Shown in pieces: positions 8,844 through 17,368 of a DNA stretch of 56,885 nucleotides (position 1 is the first letter of the stretch; every line of letters starts with the position of its first letter). The notes under the pieces are model-generated. The model had not been told where the DNA came from. It searched no databases and saw only the letters and a program-made list of their open reading frames with translations. Origin of the DNA: a virus; IMG/VR virus record IMGVR_UViG_3300049053_000087, positions 1 to 56,885 of that record; one strand, 5' to 3'. A program made the translations under genes and the position numbers.

Positions 8844-9560
8844 ATGGCTAAATCAAGAAGAGGCTCCAAGCAAAACCCAGTTACTGAAAAAGAAATGGAA
8901 GATGTTATCAATAATGAAATAAAGCGCCCGTATAAAATTACAGAGGCGATCATTGTTGATGACTTCTGTAATTACAAATATGAAATGACCCTGGGTAAGG
9001 GACCTTACGATAAGCATAAGGTTGATGGTAAAGGAATCATTGTGGATGATATGCGTGAAGTGTTTAGAAAGCTACGCGTTCATATGGCAGCCGTTTATGG
9101 GGTTTTCTCCCTCCAGGGGCGGGATATTGAAGATATTGATCAACATCACAACGAAGATATTACCGCTGAATTCCATGTGAATGGATTCAAAATAAAAGGT
9201 GGTGAGGATATGGAGTGTATCATTTTAATGGGTAGCAAGCATATTGCGTGCGTTGGAGGCCGTGCAGGATTCGATACGCCTTGGATCGATATCTCAACTT
9301 TATCCTCTTACAAATGGCACAATGAGCTTAAAGAACTGGCAGACAAGGCCCGTGAAGAAGTTGCATTGTATAAAGAGGGGAAGTATATAGTGCCAGATGT
9401 TGAAGACGAAGAAGAAGAGGTATCAAAAAAAGACGGGACGCGTCGGAAAAAGGCAAAGCAATTATCCATTGATACCTCGTCAGATGATAGTCCGGATATT
9501 GAAGATGAGGAACCTGTTGAAGAAACAGAAGTCGATAACGATTTTGGTTCACCACTATGA
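8844..9560 (+). CDS. hypothetical acidic-tailed protein
   Basis: 238 aa, not recognised. Residues 1-180 look folded, with conserved-seeming blocks (IIVDDFCNYKYEMTLG, VYGVFSLQGRDIEDID). The last ~55 residues are highly acidic (EDEEEE ... DIEDEEPVEETEVDND), like ssDNA-binding or replication partner proteins whose acidic tails recruit enzymes; that comparison is an inference. The stop overlaps the start of the helicase (ATGA), so the two are probably co-translated. Confidence 0.6.
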   Translation: MAKSRRGSKQNPVTEKEMEDVINNEIKRPYKITEAIIVDDFCNYKYEMTLGKGPYDKHKVDGKGIIVDDMREVFRKLRVHMAAVYGVFSLQGRDIEDIDQHHNEDITAEFHVNGFKIKGGEDMECIILMGSKHIACVGGRAGFDTPWIDISTLSSYKWHNELKELADKAREEVALYKEGKYIVPDVEDEEEEVSKKDGTRRKKAKQLSIDTSSDDSPDIEDEEPVEETEVDNDFGSPL

Positions 9561-10735
9561 GCTTCCAACCACGACCATACCAGCGGGAGGCTATTGATTC
9601 GGCAGTCGACTACTTCCATGACAAAAAGAAGAAGTATAACGCAATCGAAATCCTCCCGACTGGTTCGGGCAAATCGGTAGTGATCGCCAACATTGCTAAA
9701 GAGCTTACCGGAAAAACTTTAGTATTCCAGCCCTCGAAAGAAATACTAGAGCAGAACTTTAAAAAGTTTCTCAGTTACGGTTTTCGGGCTGGTATATACT
9801 CGGCATCCGGTGGAATGAAGTTCGTCGATGATATCACCTTTGTTACGATCGGCAGTGTGGCAAAAAAGATTCACCTGTTTGAAAAGTTCAAGAACATCAT
9901 TATTGATGAGTGTCACCTGGTTAACCCTGCTCAGGGAATGTATGAGAACTTTATCAACACCCTGTCACATACCAAAGTTCTCGGGTTAACAGCTACACCA
10001 TACCGGTTAGCAGCCGGGGCCGAAGGAGCAGAGCTACGGTTTATTACCCGGCAATCACCTCGCATATTTAATAAGGTGTTGTATTACGTTCAGAACGATG
10101 TGCTATTCAATGCCGGCCACCTGGCGCCGCTAAAATACTTTTCTTTCAATGTGATCGATCGCACAATGCTTTCCATGAACTCATCAGGTACCGATTTTAC
10201 CGATGCATCGATGAAGGCTTATTACCGGCAGATCAACATGCCGAAGATCACGATCGAGTACGGCAACCGCCTGTTAAAGAAACGTAACAACCTGCTCGTA
10301 TTCTGTGCACTGATCGAGGAAGCCATGCAGGTGGCTAGGGGTATTCCTGGTTCTGTAGTGATCACCGGTGAAACTGAAATGGGTTTGAGAACTAAAATTC
10401 TCAATCAATTCAAAGCAGGGAAAATTCGCTGTGTAATAAATGTTGGAGTGCTCACCACTGGTTTCGATTATCCCGAATTGGAGGCTGTGTTAATTGCCCG
10501 TTCAACGATGTCGCTGGCTCTTTATTACCAGATCGTGGGCCGGGTAATGCGGCCATATAAATATGAAGATGGTAGTATGAAGGAAGGATGGGTGATTGAC
10601 CTGGGTGGTAATATAAACCTGTTTGGTAAGATTGAAACGATGAAGATCACTACCGATGAGAAAGGCCTGTACATGATCGTCAATAATGGCCGGCAATTAA
10701 CTAATGTTCCATTCAATAGAGGTATTGCAGCATGA
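9557..10735 (+). CDS. SF2 DEAD/DEAH-like helicase
   Basis: 392 aa. Motifs in order: Q-like RPYQREAI near residue 7; motif I LPTGSGKS (33-40); motif II DECH (117-120); motif III TATPYR (145-150); and motif VI QIVGRVMRP in the second RecA domain. The domain order is that of a compact phage SF2 helicase (UvsW/RecG-like size class, without extra domains). It probably remodels replication or recombination intermediates. It overlaps both neighbours by 4 nt (ATGA), tying it to the acidic protein upstream and the PolX-like gene downstream. Confidence 0.88.
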   Translation: MSFQPRPYQREAIDSAVDYFHDKKKKYNAIEILPTGSGKSVVIANIAKELTGKTLVFQPSKEILEQNFKKFLSYGFRAGIYSASGGMKFVDDITFVTIGSVAKKIHLFEKFKNIIIDECHLVNPAQGMYENFINTLSHTKVLGLTATPYRLAAGAEGAELRFITRQSPRIFNKVLYYVQNDVLFNAGHLAPLKYFSFNVIDRTMLSMNSSGTDFTDASMKAYYRQINMPKITIEYGNRLLKKRNNLLVFCALIEEAMQVARGIPGSVVITGETEMGLRTKILNQFKAGKIRCVINVGVLTTGFDYPELEAVLIARSTMSLALYYQIVGRVMRPYKYEDGSMKEGWVIDLGGNINLFGKIETMKITTDEKGLYMIVNNGRQLTNVPFNRGIAA

Positions 10736-11325
10736 GACACAAACAAGCCTTAGAGATAGCGGTTGTGATCTGTGAGAGGTTGTACCCTTTCACTACTAAG
10801 CTGAACATCGCCGGTAGCATCCGCCGGAAAAAGCCCGAGGTGAAGGATATCGAGATCATTTGCCTTCCGAGGTATATCGACGGTGCACAAGGCGGATTGT
10901 TTTCGGAAGTTCTGCCAGTGCAGGTGATCAGCCCAAACTTTGTTGGAATGGTAAAGGCTTTGGGAACAGTAATCAAAGGAAAACCTGATGGGAGGTACAT
11001 GCAGATCGAATTGCCGCAGCGTATTACGCTCGATCTATTCATGCCGGACCCGGTTGATTATTTCCGACAGTATGCGATCCGGACCGGCAGTTCTGATTAT
11101 TCCCGTGAGACAATTGCAAAGGCCTGGAAGCGCAAAGGATGGTGTGGTAGTGATGTAGGGCTCCGGCTTATCTCCGATTGTGTAGAACACAAACAGCCGG
11201 ATGGTAAAAGTAAGTGGCAGTGTGTGAATCCAACTGCAGAGTTTCCCCCAGTATGGCACAGTGAGCAAGAGTTTTTCGATTGGTTAGGTGTACCATATAT
11301 AGATCCGAAGTTAAGAACGATATAG
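10732..11325 (+). CDS. stand-alone PolX/Pol-beta-type nucleotidyltransferase
   Basis: 197 aa. The palm motif of family X polymerases is clear: AGSIRRKKPEVKDIEII, giving GS (28-29), RR and the metal ligands D39 and E41, with the third carboxylate D101 in RITLDLFMP. There is no helix-hairpin-helix or thumb-sized extension and no PHP domain, so this is only the catalytic palm plus a short C-terminal part (YAIRTGSSDYS, typical of Pol beta palm). Such small proteins occur in phages and may fill gaps or add nucleotides; a full gap-filling polymerase is uncertain without the 8-kDa domain. Confidence 0.75.
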   Translation: MRHKQALEIAVVICERLYPFTTKLNIAGSIRRKKPEVKDIEIICLPRYIDGAQGGLFSEVLPVQVISPNFVGMVKALGTVIKGKPDGRYMQIELPQRITLDLFMPDPVDYFRQYAIRTGSSDYSRETIAKAWKRKGWCGSDVGLRLISDCVEHKQPDGKSKWQCVNPTAEFPPVWHSEQEFFDWLGVPYIDPKLRTI

Positions 11326-11359
11326 TTCCCAGTTATTCCAAACCTTTTAAAACTGTAAT

Positions 11360-11830
11360 ATGTCAAAGAGCGATTCCTACATTAATAAGCTGAAAGACCC
11401 ACGTTGGCAGAAACGAAGACTTGAAATAATGCAAAGAGATAATTTCTGTTGCCAGCAATGTTTTTTAGGTACCAAAACCCTGCATGTTCATCATAAATAC
11501 TATGACCATGGGAAAGAGCCCTGGGATTACCCTGATAAGGTTTTAGTTACACTGTGTGAAGATTGTCATACCTCAGAAGGGGCAGGGAAGCAAGAGGCTA
11601 TGCAGTCTATTTATAGAGCCTTTTGTGACAAAGGGTTCCTTAATTGGGAGATTACTTCTTTAGCGGGAATCATTGATGCCTATATACCAGTACAAAAAAT
11701 ATGGCCTGTTCAAGTTACGGAACTGATAGAACTTATTTTATGTAATAATGATTTTAGAGAAATGATACTTCAAAAATTTGGGGAGATCCGTACGGCCCAA
11801 CTTGAAGCAATGGAACCAATGCCTTATTAA
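11360..11830 (+). CDS. HNH-type nuclease domain protein
   Basis: 156 aa. The order CxxC (31-34), HVHHKYY (42-48), CEDCH (66-70) is the zinc-stabilised HNH fold, with His in the VHH strand as the likely general base. The remaining ~85 residues are helical and unassigned. HNH proteins in this position can be packaging-associated nucleases, homing enzymes or early nucleases; here it lies among replication genes 34 nt after the PolX-like gene and is not inserted in an obvious host gene. Sequence is a little more AT-rich than neighbours. Confidence 0.75.
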   Translation: MSKSDSYINKLKDPRWQKRRLEIMQRDNFCCQQCFLGTKTLHVHHKYYDHGKEPWDYPDKVLVTLCEDCHTSEGAGKQEAMQSIYRAFCDKGFLNWEITSLAGIIDAYIPVQKIWPVQVTELIELILCNNDFREMILQKFGEIRTAQLEAMEPMPY

Positions 11831-11848
11831 ACCTTTAAACCTTTACGA

Positions 11849-12697
11849 ATGGCTCGGCCTACTAGACAAGGCATTGACTATTTTCCTTATGATGTGGATC
11901 TCGACCTTGACGATAAACTCGGGATGATTGTAGCCGAATTTAAGATTAAAGGCGAAACGCTTTATATAAAACTTTGTGCATGGATTTATAAGACGAACGG
12001 ATATTATACTGAATGGAACGAAGATGTACAACTGAAGTTCCTGAGACGTTACGATTACTGTGGTTTCTCAGTGAGTTTCCTAAATGAGGTTGTGCCGAGG
12101 TTAATCAAGTGGGAGCTATTTGATAAAGCTGTCTTTGATTCGTCTCATGTTCTCACTTCAGCACGTATTCAGGCTACCTGGTTGGACGCAACACGTAAGA
12201 GGAAGGATTGCATAATAGATGAAAAGTTTCTCATTTCTGCGGTTTCTTCCGCCTTACCTCCGGAAGAAACTAAGTTAATTCCGGAAGAAACTCCACAAAG
12301 TAAAGTAAAGGAAATAAAAGAAAAGAAAGTTAGTAATGGCGAAAACGGCGCTGCCGTTTCGCCTCCTAAAAAAAGTTTGGATGATAAGCAAAAGGAAATG
12401 GTAATTCGGCAGCAGGAGTTTGGAAGCAGCTTAGTTGAATTTGTTCCGCAATATGGCAAAGATATGATTCGAGCTTTTTACGATTACTGGCGTGAGCCGA
12501 ATAAAAGCAGAACCAAGTTCAAAAAGGAAATGCAGGATACCTGGGATACAAGTCTTCGGTTAATTACTTGGGAAAAAAATCAGACCAAATTTAACAAGGG
12601 AAAAAAGGAAGACGTTCCTGTAAACACAGGTCCATCCGCCCGGGAATTGGAAGAGGCAGAAAACCGTAAAAAACTTGGCATCGATGGAAAGGACTAA
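11849..12697 (+). CDS. DUF4373 / Lin1244-like replication protein
   Basis: 282 aa. The N-terminus ARPTRQGIDYFPYDVDLD, the block IKGETLYIKLCAWIYKTNGYY and the C-terminal part of the domain (RIQATWLDATRKRK) match the DUF4373 (Lin1244/Lin1753 N-terminal) family found in Bacteroidota and Firmicutes phages next to dnaB. The family is thought to supply an initiator or helicase-loader function. A polar linker leads to a helical C-terminus (FYDYWREPNKSRTKFKKE) like DnaD-type domains. The end overlaps the DnaB gene by 14 nt, which supports the loader role. Confidence 0.78.
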   Translation: MARPTRQGIDYFPYDVDLDLDDKLGMIVAEFKIKGETLYIKLCAWIYKTNGYYTEWNEDVQLKFLRRYDYCGFSVSFLNEVVPRLIKWELFDKAVFDSSHVLTSARIQATWLDATRKRKDCIIDEKFLISAVSSALPPEETKLIPEETPQSKVKEIKEKKVSNGENGAAVSPPKKSLDDKQKEMVIRQQEFGSSLVEFVPQYGKDMIRAFYDYWREPNKSRTKFKKEMQDTWDTSLRLITWEKNQTKFNKGKKEDVPVNTGPSARELEEAENRKKLGIDGKD

Positions 12698-14213
12698 AAA
12701 CGATAACGATAAGAAGCAAAGGCGAAACCGGCATGTGGATGTTCAAAACATGGTTTACGGCAAAGTTCCTCCGCAGGCAAAAGATCTGGAAGAGCAGGTA
12801 TTGGGCACCATCATGATGGAACGTGGTTCTATTGATCGGGTGTTGGAATTCATTACCGAGGAATCATTTTATCTCGATGCTCACCAACGCATTTTTAGGT
12901 GCATGCTGTCTCTTCACCAAAAAGGCCAGCCCACCGATCTCGGTATGGTGGTGGAAGAACTCAGGCGCCATGAAAAATTGGAAGCTGTCGGCGGTCCCTA
13001 TTACGTTACCAAGTTGACGAAGCATGTTGTTTCATCTGCCAGTATTGAGCACCATGCGCAGATTATAGCGCAAAAGTTTTTAGCTAGGGAGTTGATACGA
13101 ATTGGGCAGGAAATAGTACGGGATGCATATGAGGATACAACCGATGTATTCCAGATGCTGGATGAGGCTGAGGAACAGTTGATGAGTATCGGTAGTAAAC
13201 ACATTCAGGGAGATGTGAAAGGTATCGATACCGTGCTTGTTAAAACGATCAATAAAATAGAAGAATGGCGGAAGCAGGATACTCACATTACCGGTGTTCC
13301 ATCGGGTTATGAACAACTCGATCGCGCTACACGCGGATGGCAGCCTGGTGATTTGATTATTCTTGCAGCACGGCCATCGGTCGGTAAAACATCCTTCGCC
13401 CTTCGGCTTGCTCGTAATGCGGCAATCAATCAGATCAAACCGGTACCTGTTGCAATATGGTCCTTGGAAATGGAAGATGTTCAACTGGGCCTTCGGATGC
13501 TGTCTTCTGAAACCGGTATGATGTTACATCGCATACAAACCGGCCGGCTGGAAGATGAAGATATGACAAGGCTCTACCGTGATGGAATTCAAACGTTGGC
13601 AGGTACAAAGATTTTCATTGATGATTCACCAGGCCTCAACCTGCTGAAGCTACGGGCTAAAGCACGCCGTCTGAAAAAGAAACATGATATCGGGCTTATT
13701 CTGGTTGACTATCTGCAGCTGATGAGCGGTGATGAAAATAGAGGGAACCGTGAGCAGGAAATATCAAAGATTTCCCGGGGCTTGAAGCTCCTTTCAAAAG
13801 AACTGAAGATCCCTATAATCGCCCTTTCTCAATTGAGCAGGGATGTTGAAAAGAGAACTGGTACAAAACGCCAGCCTCAGCTTAGCGACTTACGGGAATC
13901 AGGCGCCATTGAACAGGATGCGGATATGGTGGTATTTCTGTGGGGCCCCGATGACGATGAAATCGGCCAGGATGCTTCGCTTAAGAACCGACGCTATGCG
14001 CGAATAGCAAAGGCTCGTAACGGTATGCTACTTACTTTAAACTTTGAGCTGAACAAGGATACGCAAGAATGGGAAGAAACAGAACAGGATTTATTTTCAA
14101 AGCCAGTATCATCCACGCCACCCTCGCCCAACTTAAAACCGTTGGCTGAAGTGTTGAGAGAGAGCCCTAAGAGCTTTTATGATAATGAAAAAGACGAAGA
14201 GTTGCCTTTCTGA
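12684..14213 (+). CDS. dnaB: DnaB-type replicative helicase
   Basis: About 509 aa from the ATG at 12684; an in-frame TTG at 12675 gives three more residues but ATG is preferred. The DnaB N-terminal helical domain (PPQAKDLEEQVLGTIMME) is followed by the RecA-like SF4 core: Walker A AARPSVGKTSFAL, Walker B-like IGLILVDYLQLM, and the DnaB motif LSQLSRDVEKR ... LRESGAIEQDADMV. It unwinds the fork as a hexamer. No primase or replicative DNA polymerase is visible in the window, so the phage likely relies on the host for those or encodes them elsewhere. Confidence 0.96.
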   Translation: MERTKNDNDKKQRRNRHVDVQNMVYGKVPPQAKDLEEQVLGTIMMERGSIDRVLEFITEESFYLDAHQRIFRCMLSLHQKGQPTDLGMVVEELRRHEKLEAVGGPYYVTKLTKHVVSSASIEHHAQIIAQKFLARELIRIGQEIVRDAYEDTTDVFQMLDEAEEQLMSIGSKHIQGDVKGIDTVLVKTINKIEEWRKQDTHITGVPSGYEQLDRATRGWQPGDLIILAARPSVGKTSFALRLARNAAINQIKPVPVAIWSLEMEDVQLGLRMLSSETGMMLHRIQTGRLEDEDMTRLYRDGIQTLAGTKIFIDDSPGLNLLKLRAKARRLKKKHDIGLILVDYLQLMSGDENRGNREQEISKISRGLKLLSKELKIPIIALSQLSRDVEKRTGTKRQPQLSDLRESGAIEQDADMVVFLWGPDDDEIGQDASLKNRRYARIAKARNGMLLTLNFELNKDTQEWEETEQDLFSKPVSSTPPSPNLKPLAEVLRESPKSFYDNEKDEELPF

Positions 14214-14647
14214 TGAAATCAGGGATTACCATACAATACATCGAACAGCAGCTGGAAGCCGGCAAGATCCGCGCTTATAAAATCAATAACCCGAAACCAG
14301 TATTGCAGGTACCCGCGCAAGAAAAGCCAAAGAAGAAATCGAAATATGGTAATGAAAAGCATATGGTTGATGGAATTGAGTTTGATAGTAAGCTGGAAGC
14401 GGCCCGTTATGGTGTTTTAAAGTTAATGCTGAAAGCCGGCATCATTGGTTTACTCGAGTTGCAGGTGCCTTATGAACTAAACCCTGGTGGAACTCACTCC
14501 CTGAAGTATATCGCCGATTTTGTTTACATCATCCGGGCCACCGGCGAAAAAGTGGTAGAAGATGCGAAGGGCCATCGTACCCGGGAATACCTCAAGAAGC
14601 GGCGCCTGATGAAAAAAGTTCACGGAATTATAATCAAAGAAGTATGA
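14213..14647 (+). CDS. DUF1064 nuclease-like protein
   Basis: 144 aa. KSKYGNEKHMVDGIEFDSKL opens the DUF1064 pattern, with E-A-A-R-Y, a central LQVPYELNP, and YIADFVYI ... VVEDAKGHRT. The E...D...E-x-K-like arrangement (FDSKLEA; ADF; EDAKG) is that of a PD-(D/E)XK fold. Phage DUF1064 proteins are encoded in replication modules and are suspected to be structure-specific nucleases such as resolvases. The start overlaps the dnaB stop (TGATG). Confidence 0.8.
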   Translation: MKSGITIQYIEQQLEAGKIRAYKINNPKPVLQVPAQEKPKKKSKYGNEKHMVDGIEFDSKLEAARYGVLKLMLKAGIIGLLELQVPYELNPGGTHSLKYIADFVYIIRATGEKVVEDAKGHRTREYLKKRRLMKKVHGIIIKEV

Positions 14648-14907
14648 CAGGCAGGATCGAAATATATCATCACGGTAACCTTATTTACCAGGAGCGGTTT
14701 CGCCTATGGGAAGCTGAGAAACTAACCTGGGAGCGGAAGGCTCAATCGCGGGAGCTTCAGTACAATTTGAAAATAGCCCGCCTGATAAAGTCAATGTCAT
14801 TTTTTGATCCGGATCAAACGAAAATATTTGTCACGTTTAAATCAAAGATGAATGGAAAAGAATTACCCCATCTACCGGAAGTTTCACAATGGGAAGGAGT
14901 TCCATAA
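14644..14907 (+). CDS. hypothetical protein
   Basis: 87 aa, not recognised. It begins with TGRIEIYHHGNLIYQERF, a short beta-hairpin-like start, then a charged helix. The ATG overlaps the DUF1064 stop by 4 nt and the C-terminus overlaps the next gene by 56 nt. Small proteins of this kind fill phage early operons; no function can be inferred. Confidence 0.55.
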   Translation: MTGRIEIYHHGNLIYQERFRLWEAEKLTWERKAQSRELQYNLKIARLIKSMSFFDPDQTKIFVTFKSKMNGKELPHLPEVSQWEGVP

Positions 14908-15100
14908 AATAAATAGTGAGAATGAAGCTGTATCCATATTAGTGAATAAAAATTTCACCCGGATACTCCTTACAAAAAATGCCATGGTAATTGGTGATGC
15001 GATGGATGAAACTCTTTCAGCAGAAATCACAAGGGATGAATTTGAGAAAGTGTATGGCATGGCACAATACCAACTTTCAAAAGCAAACTGTGCACAATGA
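14852..15100 (+). CDS. hypothetical protein
   Basis: 82 aa, not recognised. The start chosen overlaps the preceding gene by 56 nt because the segment YRKFHNGKEFHKINSENEA upstream of any later ATG reads as genuine protein. The body is beta-rich and ends in an amphipathic helix (EFEKVYGMAQYQLSKA). Its stop overlaps the next start (ATGA). Confidence 0.55.
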   Translation: MEKNYPIYRKFHNGKEFHKINSENEAVSILVNKNFTRILLTKNAMVIGDAMDETLSAEITRDEFEKVYGMAQYQLSKANCAQ

Positions 15101-15633
15101 TCAAATTGATTCTTTCATACCTCCTTCACCACGCGAACCGCGAAACAAAGGCTGAGGATTTCTATAAAATAAAGGATCGGATACTTACCAAATATGGTAA
15201 AGTGATAGGGCATGATGTGCAACATATACCTGGCAAGATCTGTTTCGCATGCAATGGAACAGGTGAGCCTTTATGGATAAATGATCAGGATGATGAACAC
15301 TGTTCCCGGTGCTATGGAGACGGCTGGTATAAACAACCCAAATGGATATTATTGCAGCGGATCAAGTTTGGAAAGTACACTTTTCATAAGCCTATCTACA
15401 GAACTACACAAGAAAATAACTTACGTTATGAGTACAGTCAATTGCCACTTACGGTCCCAATCATTGAAGGTTACATAAGCCATACACCATCTAAGTATGG
15501 CAAAAAAGCCAGAACAATTCTTTTCCTTCTATACGATTTCCGGGGAAGCTGTAAACGCTCCTGGCTCGGTATCAAGAAACGAGTTCCAAAAGTATCTATA
15601 CGCTTCTCTCAACCTGACGATTTACCATTTTAA
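15097..15633 (+). CDS. hypothetical protein with DnaJ-like zinc motif
   Basis: 178 aa. Residues 49-75 contain two CxxCxGxG-type knuckles (CFACNGTGEP and CSRCYGDGWY), the pattern of DnaJ-type zinc-finger repeats, so one Zn(II) is probably bound. The rest has a basic beta-rich half (PKWILLQRIKFGKYTFHKP) and no J-domain. It may be an RNA- or protein-binding adaptor; similar orphan CxxCxGxG proteins occur in phage early regions. It is linked to its upstream neighbour by an ATGA overlap. Confidence 0.6.
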   Translation: MIKLILSYLLHHANRETKAEDFYKIKDRILTKYGKVIGHDVQHIPGKICFACNGTGEPLWINDQDDEHCSRCYGDGWYKQPKWILLQRIKFGKYTFHKPIYRTTQENNLRYEYSQLPLTVPIIEGYISHTPSKYGKKARTILFLLYDFRGSCKRSWLGIKKRVPKVSIRFSQPDDLPF

Positions 15634-15642
15634 AAAGTAACA

Positions 15643-16275
15643 ATGAAGGTTATTTCCATTCTTCAACCCTGGGCCAGCCTGACAGTAATTGGTGCAAAGC
15701 ATATTGAAACAAGGACATGGAATACCAAGTACCGGGGCCCGTTGTTGATTCACGCCAGTAAAAAATTCACCGGTGATCAGAAAGCATTAGGTATTGATTT
15801 TAATCACCGTTATGGTGTTGGCCTTGGTTTTCCTGAACACCTGCCGGTCGGCCAAATCATCGGCGCAGTGAATTTGATAGACACCTTCCCCACGGACCGA
15901 GTATTTGCAGGCGCTGGCGGCGGAATAGGTTATAAATCAAACTTACGTGTGGTTGATGGAGATGTGTTCAGAATGATGCAGATAACCAACAAGGAAAAAG
16001 CTTTTGGCGATTATTCACTTGGCCGTTACGGCTGGTTACTTTCCGATCCGGTTCAATTTCAACCCGGTATATCCATAAATGGAAAGCTCGGTTTTTGGAA
16101 TTACGATGGTGCAATATCAGCCATTCAGCATGGACCTATTACCATAAAACAGATAGTTAAAAATGTTTGGATTGCAACCTGTATGGTTATTGGGCCATTA
16201 AAATGCGAGGTTGAACAAAAGGGATTGACAGAGCAGGATGCCATCACTAAACTTAAAAAATTTCTCAACACATGA
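15643..16275 (+). CDS. ASCH-domain protein
   Basis: 210 aa. The N-terminus KVISILQPWASLTVIGAKHI, with ETRTWNTKYRGPLLIHASKK, is the classic ASCH (PUA-related) domain: a strand-W-x-x-x-I-x-x-G-x-K-x-x-E-x-R pattern with K and E/R in the putative RNA-binding or catalytic pocket. ASCH proteins bind RNA, and some hydrolyse N4-acetylcytidine. A ~50-aa C-terminal extension after GFWNYDG is not part of the domain and is unassigned. The stop overlaps the next start by 4 nt. Confidence 0.82.
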   Translation: MKVISILQPWASLTVIGAKHIETRTWNTKYRGPLLIHASKKFTGDQKALGIDFNHRYGVGLGFPEHLPVGQIIGAVNLIDTFPTDRVFAGAGGGIGYKSNLRVVDGDVFRMMQITNKEKAFGDYSLGRYGWLLSDPVQFQPGISINGKLGFWNYDGAISAIQHGPITIKQIVKNVWIATCMVIGPLKCEVEQKGLTEQDAITKLKKFLNT

Positions 16276-16910
16276 ATAAACGAATGTTTCAAATTCTGGA
16301 TGAAATGAACCAGAAGGATGAAGAAAATAATACTGCAGCGGTCGCTGTAAGTGGTGATTTCGTCGCAGCAAAAACCGCAAAAGGCGGTGGCCACGTAACT
16401 ATTGGCGTACCTGCTGAGGTAATTACCCAGCTATTTCTGAATGAACGAGTTGCTGTTCTGTTGATCATTGATAAAAAGGAATATGACCGGATTGATAAGG
16501 AATCCAAGAAAATAGAACCGTCAATCTATACCACTTCGCCTGAACCAATCAATTTATGGTTCGAACTCAGTCGTGCACAATACCTCACTGTTCCCCGCTC
16601 CGTTATGCAGGCTATGCCAGTTGATTGGCAGTTGAGGATGGCTGAATGTTTAGATCAGCTGGATGCCACTATAGACTGGCGACCAAAGGAAGGCCGGTAC
16701 TGGGTGAAGTTGAAGAACGACAACGGCCGGTATATTCATGATCCATTAATGAACTATCGACATCCGGATCCAGGCGTGATAAAGTTTAAAACCAAGGAGC
16801 GGTCCTGCAGGGTTTGTGGTTGCACGGAGAATGACTGCCGGCAGTGTGTTGAAAAAACCGGTAAGCCTTGCTGTTGGGTAGCAGAAGATCTCTGTAGTGC
16901 TTGTGTATAA
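16272..16910 (+). CDS. hypothetical protein with C-terminal Cys-rich zinc motif
   Basis: 212 aa. The N-terminal half is unassigned (GGGHVTIGVPAEVITQLFLN). The last ~35 residues are a dense Cys motif: CRVCGCTENDCRQCVEKTG followed by CCWVAEDLCSAC. The arrangement recurs at the C-termini of unrelated phage proteins and probably binds zinc. The 3' end meets the sigma factor gene. Role unknown; a DNA- or protein-contact module is plausible. Confidence 0.6.
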   Translation: MNKRMFQILDEMNQKDEENNTAAVAVSGDFVAAKTAKGGGHVTIGVPAEVITQLFLNERVAVLLIIDKKEYDRIDKESKKIEPSIYTTSPEPINLWFELSRAQYLTVPRSVMQAMPVDWQLRMAECLDQLDATIDWRPKEGRYWVKLKNDNGRYIHDPLMNYRHPDPGVIKFKTKERSCRVCGCTENDCRQCVEKTGKPCCWVAEDLCSACV

Positions 16911-16921
16911 TTACTTCTCCC

Positions 16922-17368
16922 ATGCTAAAGAAACTTTACGACAACGACTTTCCCCGTTTAAAACAACTGGCATACAGCATGGCCGGCAATGAATGTGAGG
17001 ATCTTGTTCAGGATGCCTTCATTAAAATGATTCCGTATCAGCATTTATGTTATAGTGAAGCGCAGGCCTTGATAACAACCATCGTTAAGAATAAATGCCG
17101 TGACTGGCTGAGGCATCAAAAAACGGTGCTCCGATATATGAAAGCAATGCCTGAGCCGGAAACCAGCTGTGAGATATCCTTACCATTTGTAGCGAAGGAA
17201 ATAAGGAACCAGGTTAAACAGCTACCGGCATATACCAGGGCAATTATTGAGCTGAGATACTTTGAAGAAATGACGCTCCGGGAAATTGGGAAGATCGTGG
17301 GGAAGGATCATGCTACAGTATACAGTCAGATAAAAAATGGATTGCAAAAACTAAAAATGTTCCAATAA
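16922..17368 (+). CDS. sigma-70 family (ECF-like) sigma factor
   Basis: 148 aa from the ATG at 16922; a TTG at 16901 would add seven residues and overlap the previous gene. Region 2 is seen in LKQLAYSMAGNECEDLVQDA and the following LITTIVKNKCRDWLRHQK; region 4 in LPAYTRAIIELRYFEEMTLR with its HTH (EIGKIVGKDHATVYSQIKNG). There is no region 1 or 3, as in ECF sigmas. A phage-coded sigma in the early operon could switch host RNA polymerase to later phage promoters. Its stop shares one base with the RNA ligase start. Confidence 0.87.
   Translation: MLKKLYDNDFPRLKQLAYSMAGNECEDLVQDAFIKMIPYQHLCYSEAQALITTIVKNKCRDWLRHQKTVLRYMKAMPEPETSCEISLPFVAKEIRNQVKQLPAYTRAIIELRYFEEMTLREIGKIVGKDHATVYSQIKNGLQKLKMFQ

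Noticed and set aside
12675-12683. TTG start for dnaB
   Set aside because: An ATG nine bases later gives a usual N-terminus.
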